Of a DNA stretch of 64,000 nt, positions 43,506 through 50,959 are shown piece by piece. The stretch spans positions 72,868-136,867 of the forward strand of contig NZ_VEBK01000009.1 of assembly GCF_007676755.1 (NCBI RefSeq), in the 5' to 3' direction. Both the position numbers and the translations under genes were made by a program. The DNA is from Bacillus sp. FJAT-22090. GTDB lineage: Bacteria > Bacillota > Bacilli > Bacillales_A > Planococcaceae. Positions within the stretch are counted from its first letter, which is position 1. Each line of letters starts with the position of its first letter. The notes under the pieces were generated by a model. That model saw only the letters and a list, made by a program, of their open reading frames with translations, had not been told where the DNA came from and searched no databases.

Positions 43506-44393
43506 ATGAATTTTGGACAAGTTTTAACTGCTATGGTGACACCATTTGATCATAATGGTGAAATTGATTTTCAAGCTACAAAAGATTTAATAAATTATTT
43601 AATTGCAAATGGTACAGAAGGTTTAGTTGTATCTGGTACAACAGGAGAATCTCCAACGTTAACGGAAACAGAAAAAGTACAATTATTTCAATTTGCAGTG
43701 GAAGTTGTGAATGGTAGAGTCCCAGTAATTGCTGGTACCGGGTCATACAATACAAAAGCTTCGATAGAATTAACAAAGCTTGCAGAAGATGCAGGTGTCG
43801 ACGGTATTATGCTCGTTGCTCCGTACTATAGCAAACCATCCCAAGAAGGTTTGTATCAACATTTCAAGACAATTGCTGCGGTCACGTCCTTACCAATCAT
43901 GCTTTATAATATTCCTGGACGAAGTGTCGTTAATATAGGTGTAGAAACTGTCGTTCGTCTTTCTAAAATCCCGAATATAGTTTCTATTAAAGAAGCAAGC
44001 GGTAATTTAGATACGATGGCTGAAATTATAGAGAATACCCCTGAAGACTTTTCGCTTTATAGCGGCGATGATGGCTTGACAATTCCAGTTTTATCGATTG
44101 GTGGAACAGGAGTAGTTTCAGTAGCATCCCATGTTATCGGAAATGAAATGCAAACGATGATTGCAAATTTCATGAGCGGTAATATCCAAGAAGCAGCTAG
44201 AGATCATCGCAGACTACTGCCAATCATGAAAGCACTATTTGCTGCTCCAAACCCAACACCTGTTAAAGCAGCTTTAAATGTAAAGGGAATCCCTGTCGGC
44301 GGTGTCCGTTTACCTATGATACCTTTAACTGGTGAAGAGCTAGATACCTTGCAAAGCGTATTAGCAACACAACAGGAAATAGTAAATTCATAA
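43506..44393 (+). CDS. dapA: 4-hydroxy-tetrahydrodipicolinate synthase
   Basis: Condenses pyruvate and aspartate semialdehyde at the head of the diaminopimelate, lysine and dipicolinate branch. The 295-residue protein has GTTGESPTL near residue 44, the catalytic Tyr in PIMLYNIPGRS near 134-140, and the Schiff-base lysine in SIKEASGN near 161-166. The start is ATG of MNFGQVLTAMVTPF with GGAG upstream; the longer open frame covers the riboswitch and is not coding. It is the only gene after the lysine riboswitch and has no obvious operon partner. Confidence 0.96.
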   Translation: MNFGQVLTAMVTPFDHNGEIDFQATKDLINYLIANGTEGLVVSGTTGESPTLTETEKVQLFQFAVEVVNGRVPVIAGTGSYNTKASIELTKLAEDAGVDGIMLVAPYYSKPSQEGLYQHFKTIAAVTSLPIMLYNIPGRSVVNIGVETVVRLSKIPNIVSIKEASGNLDTMAEIIENTPEDFSLYSGDDGLTIPVLSIGGTGVVSVASHVIGNEMQTMIANFMSGNIQEAARDHRRLLPIMKALFAAPNPTPVKAALNVKGIPVGGVRLPMIPLTGEELDTLQSVLATQQEIVNS

Positions 44394-44493
44394 ATCATGG
44401 TATTGATTGTCGTAGTTTTTCCAAATCGTACAACATATATAAATTAATGTTTAATGCCCTACTATAGGGAAAGTGTGTCTTAAGGAAGTGTCC

Positions 44494-44634
44494 GCTTGGA
44501 TTTCCGCTGCAGGACGGACGCTTTCCATGGGGTGAGTGATGAGCCTTCACCGCCCGCTTGCGCGTTCGTTGTGAAGTCTCATCTTACTCACTTGATTCCA
44601 CTGGAGTCGCCGTCCTTTTCGCTCCAATCCATCC
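44494..44634 (+). repeat. GC-rich palindromic repeat, copy C
   Basis: Carries GGATTTCCGCTGCAGG, GGACGCTTTCC, GGGTGAGTGATGAGCC, GCGCGTTCGTTGTGAAG and CACTGGAGTCGCCG, ending CGCTCCAATCC. It is nearly identical to copy B over its full length. Confidence 0.82.
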
Positions 44635-44680
44635 AAATAGACGCTTTTCTCTGTATATAATATCCATTAAAAGTTAGAAA

Positions 44681-44794
44681 ATGGCTAAGCGAGACCAAAT
44701 AGCTCGTGAAAGCAACCAATTCAACACGAAACGCAACCAGTTTGAGCGGGAAAGCAACCAAATTGACAACGAGCGCAACCAATTCTTCAAGTAA
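44681..44794 (+). repeat. 21-bp tandem array encoding a heptad peptide (intact frame)
   Basis: ATG to TAA is open for 37 codons and reads MAKRDQI, ARESNQF, NTKRNQF, ERESNQI, DNERNQF, FK: five perfect heptads ending in (N/D)Q(F/I). The DNA core GCAACCAATT or a close variant repeats every 21 bases. The homologous array at 16577-16690 keeps the same length but has a stop at codon 3. No ribosome site is clear (GTTAGAAA precedes it), so translation is doubtful. Confidence 0.6.
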
Positions 44795-44874
44795 GGGCTT
44801 GCGGACACTGATTGCCATGCACTTTACTTGAAGTCTCCGCTTAATTTACATGGATTAGATCGTCCATTAAATTT

Positions 44875-44967
44875 GCGCAACATCTTAGTCGTTACTCGCA
44901 ACTTTATAGACCATATGCGCAATATTATGAATGGACGGAACTTTATGCTTGGATGCTGACTCGTTAT
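44875..44967 (-). repeat. Second 21-bp tandem array, left part (cut by the insertion)
   Basis: Units of about 21 bases with the core GCGCAACTTTATG: GCGCAACATCTTAGTCGTTA, TCGCAACTTTATAGACCATA, GCGCAATATTATGAATGGAC and GGAACTTTATGCTTGGATGC. The minus strand stays open (HPSIKFR, WSIKLRV). The array resumes at 46492-46524 beyond the insertion sequence. Confidence 0.65.
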
Positions 44968-46483
44968 GGATAGTGTATAAAAGTTTGTGTAAGGCTTTTT
45001 GTAGACAAAAAGAAAAAGGCAAAGTACCCTCAAGTTATCGACCAAAACAACTTTAAAAGGAGAACTTTGCCTATGTCACATTCTAACATATTTTCAGGAG
45101 ATATTTCTAAACAAATACAAGAAATGGTTCAACTTTTTTTGAAGGAGAAGCTGGAGCTTCTTCTGAAAAATGAAATGGAGGTTGCACTTGAACTAGAGCC
45201 TATCGGCGAAAACAACTCGAAGAATGGCTACTATAAGCGCACCTTGGATACTATGTACGGAAAAGTAGAAGATCTTTCTGTACCTAGAGACCGAATGGGT
45301 CAGTACCAGACAGCCTTGTTTGATCCCTATCAACGACGCATGGTGGCAGTGGACGATTTGATTATCCAGCTATATCAACACGGAGTGTCGCCACGTAAAG
45401 TTGGTTCTATTATTCAGGGTCTTTTAGGAGAAGCATACTCTCCAGGAACTGTTTCCAATATCACCGGTAAACTCGTAGAAGATATCGAGAAGTGGAAAGT
45501 GCGTCCTCTACGAAAACGGTATTTGGCCATCTATCTAGATGCGACTTTCCTTAATATTCGTCGGGATACCTATGAGAATGAAGCTGTCTATATAGCGATA
45601 GGCGTGACGGAGGATGGTTATCGTGAAGTGCTCGGATTCTTTGTGGGAGGAAATGAGAGTGCACATGGATGGAAAGAAGTGCTGTTTGATATGAAGGCCC
45701 GTGGAGTCGAACAAGTGGCACTTGGTATCTTTGATGGTTTATCTGGTCTAGATACGGCTTTCAACTCCGTCTTCCCAGAAGCAGATATACAACTTTGTGT
45801 CATCCATAAAGTGCGTTATACAACACACCGTATTCGTCCGAAGGATCGCCCCGACTTCCTACAGGACCTAAAAAAAGTCTACACGGCGGAGCGTTATGAA
45901 GGAGCTGTAGAAGCTCTAAATCAACTTAAATCAAACTGGGGAAGTTTATATAAGCGGGAAATCGTCTCTTGGGAAAGAGAACTTCCTGTTTTGATGACCT
46001 TTTTAAAATATCCAAAGGAGATTCGAAAGTATCTGTACACAACGAACCTTATTGAACGTTTCAATAGAGAAATCAAAGCAAGAACCAAAGTATCGGGGAA
46101 TTTTAGTACTGTGGAGGCTGCCGAGAAGATAGTTTATCTGGTTACTACCGTCTATAACCAAAAATTTGAGACCAAGACTTTGAGTGGTTTTAACTTAGCG
46201 AGTAAGGAAATAACCAACATTATGAGGTCAAAATTCGGGGAATGATGTAACTGATCACCCGCACCCGTCTCATTTTTACTAGAACTACCACTTGACATGG
46301 AGCCTCTGTGGGCGTGCGTTATAAGCCAATAGCCAGCTAAAAAAGCTGGCTTAACAGGGGTTATTTTAACACGCCCACCTCTCCATATAAAGTGGACAGA
46401 GAACAAGTTCTCTTTAATTCGCATGATATATTTTCTGTAAAAAAACTAAGGTGTACTTTTTTACACATAATTCTTGACACTAC
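44968..46483 (+). mobile_element. Complete IS256-family insertion sequence
   Basis: A 1516-base element. Left end GGATAGTGTATAAAAGTTTG then TGTAA, and right end (complement) GTAGTGTCAAGAATTATGTG then TAA, are imperfect inverted repeats. It is flanked on both sides by CTCGTTAT (44960-44967 and 46484-46491), an 8-base target duplication typical of the family. One intact transposase gene fills it. The 3' non-coding part (about 46300-46385) forms a nested hairpin: GTGGGCGTG/CACGCCCAC outside AGCCAGCT/AGCTGGCT. Preserved duplications and an open frame suggest a fairly recent insertion. Confidence 0.9.
45073..46245 (+). CDS. IS256-family transposase
   Basis: A full-length mutator-type DDE transposase of 390 residues. 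The catalytic triad is visible: Asp in YLDATFLNIRR, Asp in LGIFDGLSGLD, and Glu in NLIERFNREIK. The family's QLCVIHKVR (C-x2-H) lies between the last two. The N-terminal DNA-binding part has NSKNGYYKRTLDTMYG. The ATG is 10 bases after AAGGAG; a TTG two codons upstream is less likely. No frameshift or stop is seen. Confidence 0.95.
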   Translation: MSHSNIFSGDISKQIQEMVQLFLKEKLELLLKNEMEVALELEPIGENNSKNGYYKRTLDTMYGKVEDLSVPRDRMGQYQTALFDPYQRRMVAVDDLIIQLYQHGVSPRKVGSIIQGLLGEAYSPGTVSNITGKLVEDIEKWKVRPLRKRYLAIYLDATFLNIRRDTYENEAVYIAIGVTEDGYREVLGFFVGGNESAHGWKEVLFDMKARGVEQVALGIFDGLSGLDTAFNSVFPEADIQLCVIHKVRYTTHRIRPKDRPDFLQDLKKVYTAERYEGAVEALNQLKSNWGSLYKREIVSWERELPVLMTFLKYPKEIRKYLYTTNLIERFNREIKARTKVSGNFSTVEAAEKIVYLVTTVYNQKFETKTLSGFNLASKEITNIMRSKFGE

Positions 46484-46491
46484 CTCGTTAT

Positions 46492-46721
46492 GCCTGGATA
46501 GCTACTTTTTATGCTCGCATAACAGCACCCTTTGCTCGGAGCAGAGGCAACTAATTTAAAACGCACTCTCCCTATTAAACGAATAACGTAAAATAGGTAG
46601 TCTTCTTATTTTTCACTCAATCGCTTAAGACGGGATAATCCACACTCGTGTTCCTAAATAATGAAATTGTCTTAAAAAAGAGCGGATTCCAAATAACATC
46701 GGAATCCGCTCTTTTTTAATT
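46492..46721. other. Right flank of the insertion: end of repeat locus 2 and a terminator
   Basis: Holds the remaining 21-bp units (46492-46524), the right end of repeat locus 2 (to about 46582) and the hairpin before the DUF1456 gene. I see no gene. Confidence 0.65.
46675..46717 (-). terminator. Terminator of the DUF1456 gene
   Basis: AAAAAGAGCGGATTCC pairs perfectly with GGAATCCGCTCTTTTT around a 10-base loop, with T-runs on both strands. Confidence 0.85.
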
Positions 46722-47234
46722 CTAACTTCTATATTTTACTGCCAACCCTTTTAAGAATTTCCGCGCAAAGTTATCTCCGCATTCTTTATAATTCCGATGT
46801 CCTGGTTTTCTTAAAATTGCACCTAATTCCCCTTTTGATACAGCTATCCCACCATCATCGAGGATATCCAGCATAGCTTCTGTTGTTAATTGTAGGGCTA
46901 CTTTAAGTTTCTTCAGCAACATATTATTTACATGATCTTTATGCTGTTCTGCCGGCTTTGGATTTTCTGATTGCCCTGGTTTGGGTTCTTGCTTTCCTCT
47001 TTTATATGTAACTAAGCCATTTAAAAATGATTCCAGCATTTTATTATTACACTTTATATGATTTTCATCTTCTACCGTGTCTTCCTCATCATTCTCTTCT
47101 CTTGATTTCGTAAGGATTTTGAGTACTTCTTCTTTTGTAACTTCCACCCCACCTAGTTTAAAAATCTCTACCATATCTTTATTTTTTATATCTAGGGCGT
47201 ATCTTAACCTGATCAATATATCATTATTCTCCAC
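46722..47234 (-). CDS. DUF1456 protein (YehS-like)
   Basis: A 170-residue protein with two DUF1456 repeats. The first is at about 1-78 (NDILIRLRYALDIKNKDMVE, LESFLNGLVTYKRGK) and the second at about 100-170 (LLKKLKVALQLTTEAMLDIL, FARKFLKGLAVKYR), joined by a charged, proline-rich linker. The family is conserved in many bacteria without a known function. The GTG start is 7 bases after AGGAGG. It ends at a strong terminator. Confidence 0.88.
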   Translation of the reverse strand: MENNDILIRLRYALDIKNKDMVEIFKLGGVEVTKEEVLKILTKSREENDEEDTVEDENHIKCNNKMLESFLNGLVTYKRGKQEPKPGQSENPKPAEQHKDHVNNMLLKKLKVALQLTTEAMLDILDDGGIAVSKGELGAILRKPGHRNYKECGDNFARKFLKGLAVKYRS

Positions 47235-47323
47235 TTAAAAACCTCCTATAGTATTCTTATAAACCATTTAAGTCTATCGACAAATTTTTTTACAATGTGT
47301 AAAGGATTTTCCACTTGTTTATG

Positions 47324-47617
47324 CTAAATTTTTTTCTTTCCTTTTATTATGTTCAACGAGTAGAGTAAGCCTGAAAATACAATAGTAATTACAACTATTG
47401 ATAGTGAAACCCAAAACAATGAAGCTAATATTAGATTATTATCAAAAATTCCTACATAGCCAAAAGAATGGCCATAACTTAATACTACCATTCCTTCTTT
47501 TTCGAATTCTCTTACCTCTTTGTATTCCACTATTTTGAAATAACCATAGCCACATCCCAACAAAACAATATGGATAGCAAAAGAATAAATAAAAGACCTA
47601 ATTATTATTTTTGGCAT
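47324..47617 (-). CDS. Small two-helix membrane protein of unknown function
   Basis: A 97-residue protein that I do not recognise. Helix 1 is at about 5-27 (IIRSFIYSFAIHIVLLGCGY) and helix 2 at about 62-88 (LILASLFWVSLSIVVITIVF), separated by an external loop of about 35 residues. Its ATG abuts the stop codon of the DUF4256 gene, so the two are co-transcribed. There is no clear ribosome site of its own, which points to coupled translation. Confidence 0.6.
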   Translation of the reverse strand: MPKIIIRSFIYSFAIHIVLLGCGYGYFKIVEYKEVREFEKEGMVVLSYGHSFGYVGIFDNNLILASLFWVSLSIVVITIVFSGLLYSLNIIKGKKKI

Positions 47618-48184
47618 TTAGACTCTTAACGAGCCGCGGAAGCCTCTAGCTGCGTAGTATGAGTCTGCTCCATTATGATACACAAAGACAGTATCGTATC
47701 GATAATCACAAAAGATTGCGCCACCAAGTTGTCTAATAGAAGACGGTGTTTTCACCCAACTAGATGTTTTCTTATCGAAGTTTCCAAGTTTTTGCAGATC
47801 TCGGTACTGTTCCTCTGTTAAAATTTCAATACCCATGTCAGCGGCCATATCAATAGCGGTATTTTCTGGTTTATGCTGTTTTCTTGATTCCAGTGCTTCA
47901 CGGTCGTAGCAGATACTTCTGCGACCTTTGGGACTTTCTGTTGAACAATCATAAAAAATAAATTCACCCGTTTCTAGATCATAAGTAACCACATCCGGTT
48001 CCCCGCCTGTTGTTTCCATTTCATGAAGCGACCACATTTTTTCATTATTCTTTTCTAGCTTCTCTTGTACTTTATCCCATTCAAGTCCTTCATGACGATC
48101 CATATTTTTTTCAAAGCGGTCTTTTAATATCGCGATTATTCTTTCACCTTGCTCCGATGACAACTTTTTAGTTTCATTTTTCAT
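47618..48184 (-). CDS. DUF4256 protein
   Basis: A 188-residue cytoplasmic protein matching DUF4256. Typical stretches are GLEWDKVQEKLEKNNEKMWS, TGGEPDVVTYDLETGEFIFY and the C-terminal GGAIFCDYRYDTVFVYHNGA. The family is widespread in bacteria and has no established activity. The start MKNETKKL has GAGGTG 5 bases before the ATG; an upstream ATG in frame lacks a ribosome site. It heads a two-gene unit with a small membrane protein. Confidence 0.85.
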   Translation of the reverse strand: MKNETKKLSSEQGERIIAILKDRFEKNMDRHEGLEWDKVQEKLEKNNEKMWSLHEMETTGGEPDVVTYDLETGEFIFYDCSTESPKGRRSICYDREALESRKQHKPENTAIDMAADMGIEILTEEQYRDLQKLGNFDKKTSSWVKTPSSIRQLGGAIFCDYRYDTVFVYHNGADSYYAARGFRGSLRV

Positions 48185-48325
48185 ACTAACACCTCTTCGT
48201 ATCATATATTTTGAACTACTTTCATTATCTTTTTACACGTATACCTCTATAATAGCAAAAACCACCTTCCAGAACGACTGGTTGGTGGTCTAATTTTCTT
48301 ATAAAATATTAATCCTTGCAGTTAT

Positions 48326-48748
48326 TTATAAAATCTCTAGTTTCGCAATTATAGCAGCAAGAATTTGAAGTAAAGCTTGAATGTTAGCAGCTACATCCGT
48401 GTCAGTAGTTACTACTTTTACATTTCTAGAACCTTCAATGATGGTTTTTTGAACGTTTCGTTGTTTACTTTTAGTAAATTGCAAGATATCTTGAACAACA
48501 GCTCTACCTTGATCAGTATCTCCGATAGTTGCGATGATAACTGCCACTATCGCTGCTTGAATTCCTAATTGCAAAGAAACTGCAACTTGTGTATCTGTCG
48601 TAGTCACATCTACACCTTCAGAGTCTCGAACGATAATTACTTCGAACGATTTCTGCTCAATTTTCGCAATCTGCTTGCCCTCTTGCGGTTCTGGTGTATT
48701 CTTTGACTCACAATGATCTAATGCTCGCCATTTGTCTCTATTCGTCAT
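48326..48748 (-). CDS. cotX: Spore coat protein, CotX/CotV family (shorter copy)
   Basis: A 140-residue coat protein of the insoluble fraction family. Two related repeats are clear: VDVTTTDTQVAVSLQLGIQA at about 57-76 and VKVVTTDTDVAANIQALLQI at about 114-133, each followed by hydrophobic residues. The first 45 residues are polar and variable. GAGGTG lies 6 bases before the chosen ATG (MTNRDKWRAL). It follows the longer CotX copy at 38 bases and probably shares its late mother-cell transcript. Confidence 0.85.
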   Translation of the reverse strand: MTNRDKWRALDHCESKNTPEPQEGKQIAKIEQKSFEVIIVRDSEGVDVTTTDTQVAVSLQLGIQAAIVAVIIATIGDTDQGRAVVQDILQFTKSKQRNVQKTIIEGSRNVKVVTTDTDVAANIQALLQILAAIIAKLEIL

Positions 48749-48786
48749 ATCTTTCACCTCTTTTCTCTCCATGGTAAAGAACCGTT

Positions 48787-49242
48787 TTATAGAACATCAA
48801 TTCTGACGACTAAAGCAAGTAATACTTCAAGCATTACTTGAAGATTAACTGCGATGTCCGTATCAGTTGTTGTAATATTAACGTCTTTTGAATTGTCGAT
48901 ATAGATTCTTTGTCTATTCCGTTGTTCTGTATCCAACTCTTGGAAGAGATTTTGTGTTATCGCTTGGCTTTGGTCATTATCACCTAAAATAATGCTAATT
49001 ACTAAAGCTATTGCTAACTGTAGACCAACTTGAAGAGAAATCGCAGCTTGCGTATCTGTCGTCTGGACTTCTATATTACATGAGTCTTTAATCCAGATTA
49101 CTTCATCAGATTCTTGATCAATAACTGAAACTTGAGCTGCAACTTGGGAAATATCTGCATTATGCATATTCTCTGCAAATCCATTGCTATCTGAATAATA
49201 TTTACTCCCCCGGCATCTCTTACCTCTCGCATAATTTGACAT
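48787..49242 (-). CDS. cotX: Spore coat protein, CotX/CotV family (longer copy)
   Basis: A 151-residue paralogue of the next gene. The N-terminus is basic with scattered cysteine (SNYARGKRCRGSKYYSD). The two coat repeats are IEVQTTDTQAAISLQVGLQL and VNITTTDTDIAVNLQVMLEV, ending LLALVVRIDVL. AAAGGGGG lies 8 bases before the chosen ATG; the longer frame to 49284 has no ribosome site. CotX proteins build the outer coat/crust in the mother cell under SigK and GerE in B. subtilis. Confidence 0.87.
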   Translation of the reverse strand: MSNYARGKRCRGSKYYSDSNGFAENMHNADISQVAAQVSVIDQESDEVIWIKDSCNIEVQTTDTQAAISLQVGLQLAIALVISIILGDNDQSQAITQNLFQELDTEQRNRQRIYIDNSKDVNITTTDTDIAVNLQVMLEVLLALVVRIDVL

Positions 49243-49380
49243 ATTTACACCCCCTTTTATAGTGGTATATTGCAAGATACGCATTTCCTAATCTATTAGG
49301 AACGGCAATTTATACTTTTATAAAAAATATAAAGACGCCTAGATAGGCGCCTTAGGATAAGAATATTTCATTTGAATCAT

Positions 49381-49584
49381 TTATTGAGAAGGTTTCTGCT
49401 TAGTAAATGCATCCACTTTCTTAGTCAGTTCTTCCAGCATTTCTTTAATCTCCTGCTTTTGTTCATCTAATAAATTTGTTTTTATAGTCTCTACGTCCAC
49501 ACCATTTTTTCGGAAGACATTACTCACCAATAAATCGACAACCTTGTTAGAAATTGCATCAGGTTTTTCGGGTAAATTACTCAT
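49381..49584 (-). CDS. CotW-like spore coat-associated protein
   Basis: A 67-residue helical protein. The segment VDLLVSNVFRKNGVDVETIK followed by LDEQKQEIKEMLEELTKKVD resembles the N-terminal half of B. subtilis CotW (LVQNIFSKHGV then a helical charged tail). It is shorter and lacks the basic C-terminus of CotW. It lies directly upstream of the two CotX genes on the same strand, which supports a coat role. AGGAGG precedes the ATG. Confidence 0.6.
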   Translation of the reverse strand: MSNLPEKPDAISNKVVDLLVSNVFRKNGVDVETIKTNLLDEQKQEIKEMLEELTKKVDAFTKQKPSQ

Positions 49585-49747
49585 ATATATCCCTCCTTTT
49601 CCTAAAATTCAATATCATATCAGCATATGCAACCATAAATAAAGAGGAAACTGCGTGAATCCCGCTCCCTGGCAAATTGACAAAGATTATATGTCAAAAA
49701 AGAAATTTAAGATAATCTAAATGACCCTATTTTTACATAAAAAAAAA

Positions 49748-49792
49748 CAGTTTCCCCGCTATCCATCTTTCATTCGGATAGTGGGGAAACTG
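49748..49792 (-). terminator. Terminator of the Dus gene
   Basis: CAGTTTCCCCGCTATCC pairs with GGATAGTGGGGAAACTG, with one mismatch and an 11-base loop. A run of seven T residues follows on the minus strand. Confidence 0.88.
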
Positions 49793-49821
49793 CTCATAAA
49801 CTATTGAGAAGTACCCATATA

Positions 49822-50814
49822 TTAATGGAGGTCATTTTCTTTTGCAAAGTTATCAAGCAATGCACGTACTTCATTTGTTGATTTAGTGTGCATCAATTGA
49901 TTTCTTAATTCACCAGCACCACGGAATCCTTTCACATAAATTTTGAAAAAGCGATGAAGCCCTGTGATGGAACGTGGCAGTTCTTCCGCATATTGATCTT
50001 GAAGGTCAAGCTGTAGTCTTAACAGGTCAAGGTATTCTTTACTACTATGCTCTTTTGGCTCTTTTTCAAAAGCAAAAGGATTTTTAAAAATTCCACGCCC
50101 AATCATAACACCATCTATACCATATTTTTCAGCAAGCTGCTGGCCAGTTTGACGGTCAGGAATGTCTCCATTGATTGTTATTAACGTATTTGGTGCAATT
50201 CGGTCGCGTAATTTTTTGATTTCCGGAATCAGTTCCCAATGTGCATCTACTTGGCTCATTTCCTTTCTTGTACGAAGATGAATAGACAGATTGGCAATGT
50301 CTTGTTTCAATATATGTGTTAGCCATTCCTGCCACTCCTCTATATCCGTGTAACCAAGTCTTGTCTTCACACTTACAGGCAGTCCACCTTCTTTTGCTGC
50401 TTGAATAAGTTCTGCAGCAATATCTGGCCGTAGAATGAGGCCACTTCCTTTCCCTCTCGTTGCTACATTAGGTACAGGACATCCCATATTAATATCGATT
50501 CCTTTAAACCCCAGCTCTGCCATACCAATACTCATTCGACGGAAATATTCAGGATTATCCCCCCAAATATGTGCCACCATCGGCTGTTCATCTTCAGTAA
50601 ATATCAAACGACCACGGACACTTTTCATACCCTCAGGGTGACAAAAGCTATCGGAGTTTGTGAACTCTGTAAAAAATACATCAGGTCTTCCTGCTTTACT
50701 AACTACATGGCGAAAAACAACATCCGTCACATCTTCCATTGGTGCAAGCACAAAAAACGGTCGTGGTAAATCACGCCAAAAATTCTCTATCACTTCAAAC
50801 TCAAATCCTTTCAT
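49822..50814 (-). CDS. tRNA-dihydrouridine synthase
   Basis: An FMN-dependent Dus-family enzyme of 330 residues reducing uridines in tRNA. Marks: [16 protein letters not shown] at the start, the catalytic cysteine in [28 protein letters not shown] for substrate phosphate, IHLRTRKEM, and [13 protein letters not shown] for FMN. The C-terminal helical tRNA-recognition domain is present. The subgroup (Dus A/B/C) cannot be fixed. It precedes nothing in operon and ends in a strong terminator. Confidence 0.92.
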   Translation of the reverse strand: MKGFEFEVIENFWRDLPRPFFVLAPMEDVTDVVFRHVVSKAGRPDVFFTEFTNSDSFCHPEGMKSVRGRLIFTEDEQPMVAHIWGDNPEYFRRMSIGMAELGFKGIDINMGCPVPNVATRGKGSGLILRPDIAAELIQAAKEGGLPVSVKTRLGYTDIEEWQEWLTHILKQDIANLSIHLRTRKEMSQVDAHWELIPEIKKLRDRIAPNTLITINGDIPDRQTGQQLAEKYGIDGVMIGRGIFKNPFAFEKEPKEHSSKEYLDLLRLQLDLQDQYAEELPRSITGLHRFFKIYVKGFRGAGELRNQLMHTKSTNEVRALLDNFAKENDLH

Positions 50815-50959
50815 TGCTGTTTACGGGATACGTTGTCAAACGCTCACCAAATCTAAAAAAACAAAAATTCCCTACTTATTTCACTTATATCATGCTTGAT
50901 AATTTTTTATCAACCATAAGTACTTTTGGGTATAACTCGGTAAATGAAAGAGCTATTTT

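Larger units (their letters stand above)
44455..46582. repeat. Long repeat element, locus 2, interrupted by an IS256-family insertion
   Basis: The left end CCTACTATAGGGAAAGTGTGTC and the right end AACGCACTCTCCCTATTAAACG mirror the ends of locus 1 at 16.3-16.9 kb. Inside lie palindromic copy C (44494-44634), a 37-codon 21-bp array (44681-44794), and a second 21-bp array (44875-46524) that is cut by the insertion sequence. Removing the insertion and one target copy leaves about 0.6 kb, close to locus 1. Outer flanking sequence (AAATTAATG on the left, TTTTT then CTCAAT on the right) also resembles locus 1. Confidence 0.78.

Noticed and set aside
44681-44967. CRISPR array
   Set aside because: The 21-bp units are contiguous and degenerate with no unique spacers, and there are no cas genes.
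44588-45045. Minus-strand small open frames left of the transposase
   Set aside because: They run through the 21-bp arrays and the insertion end. The frame is a by-product of the 21-base period, reported as a repeat instead.
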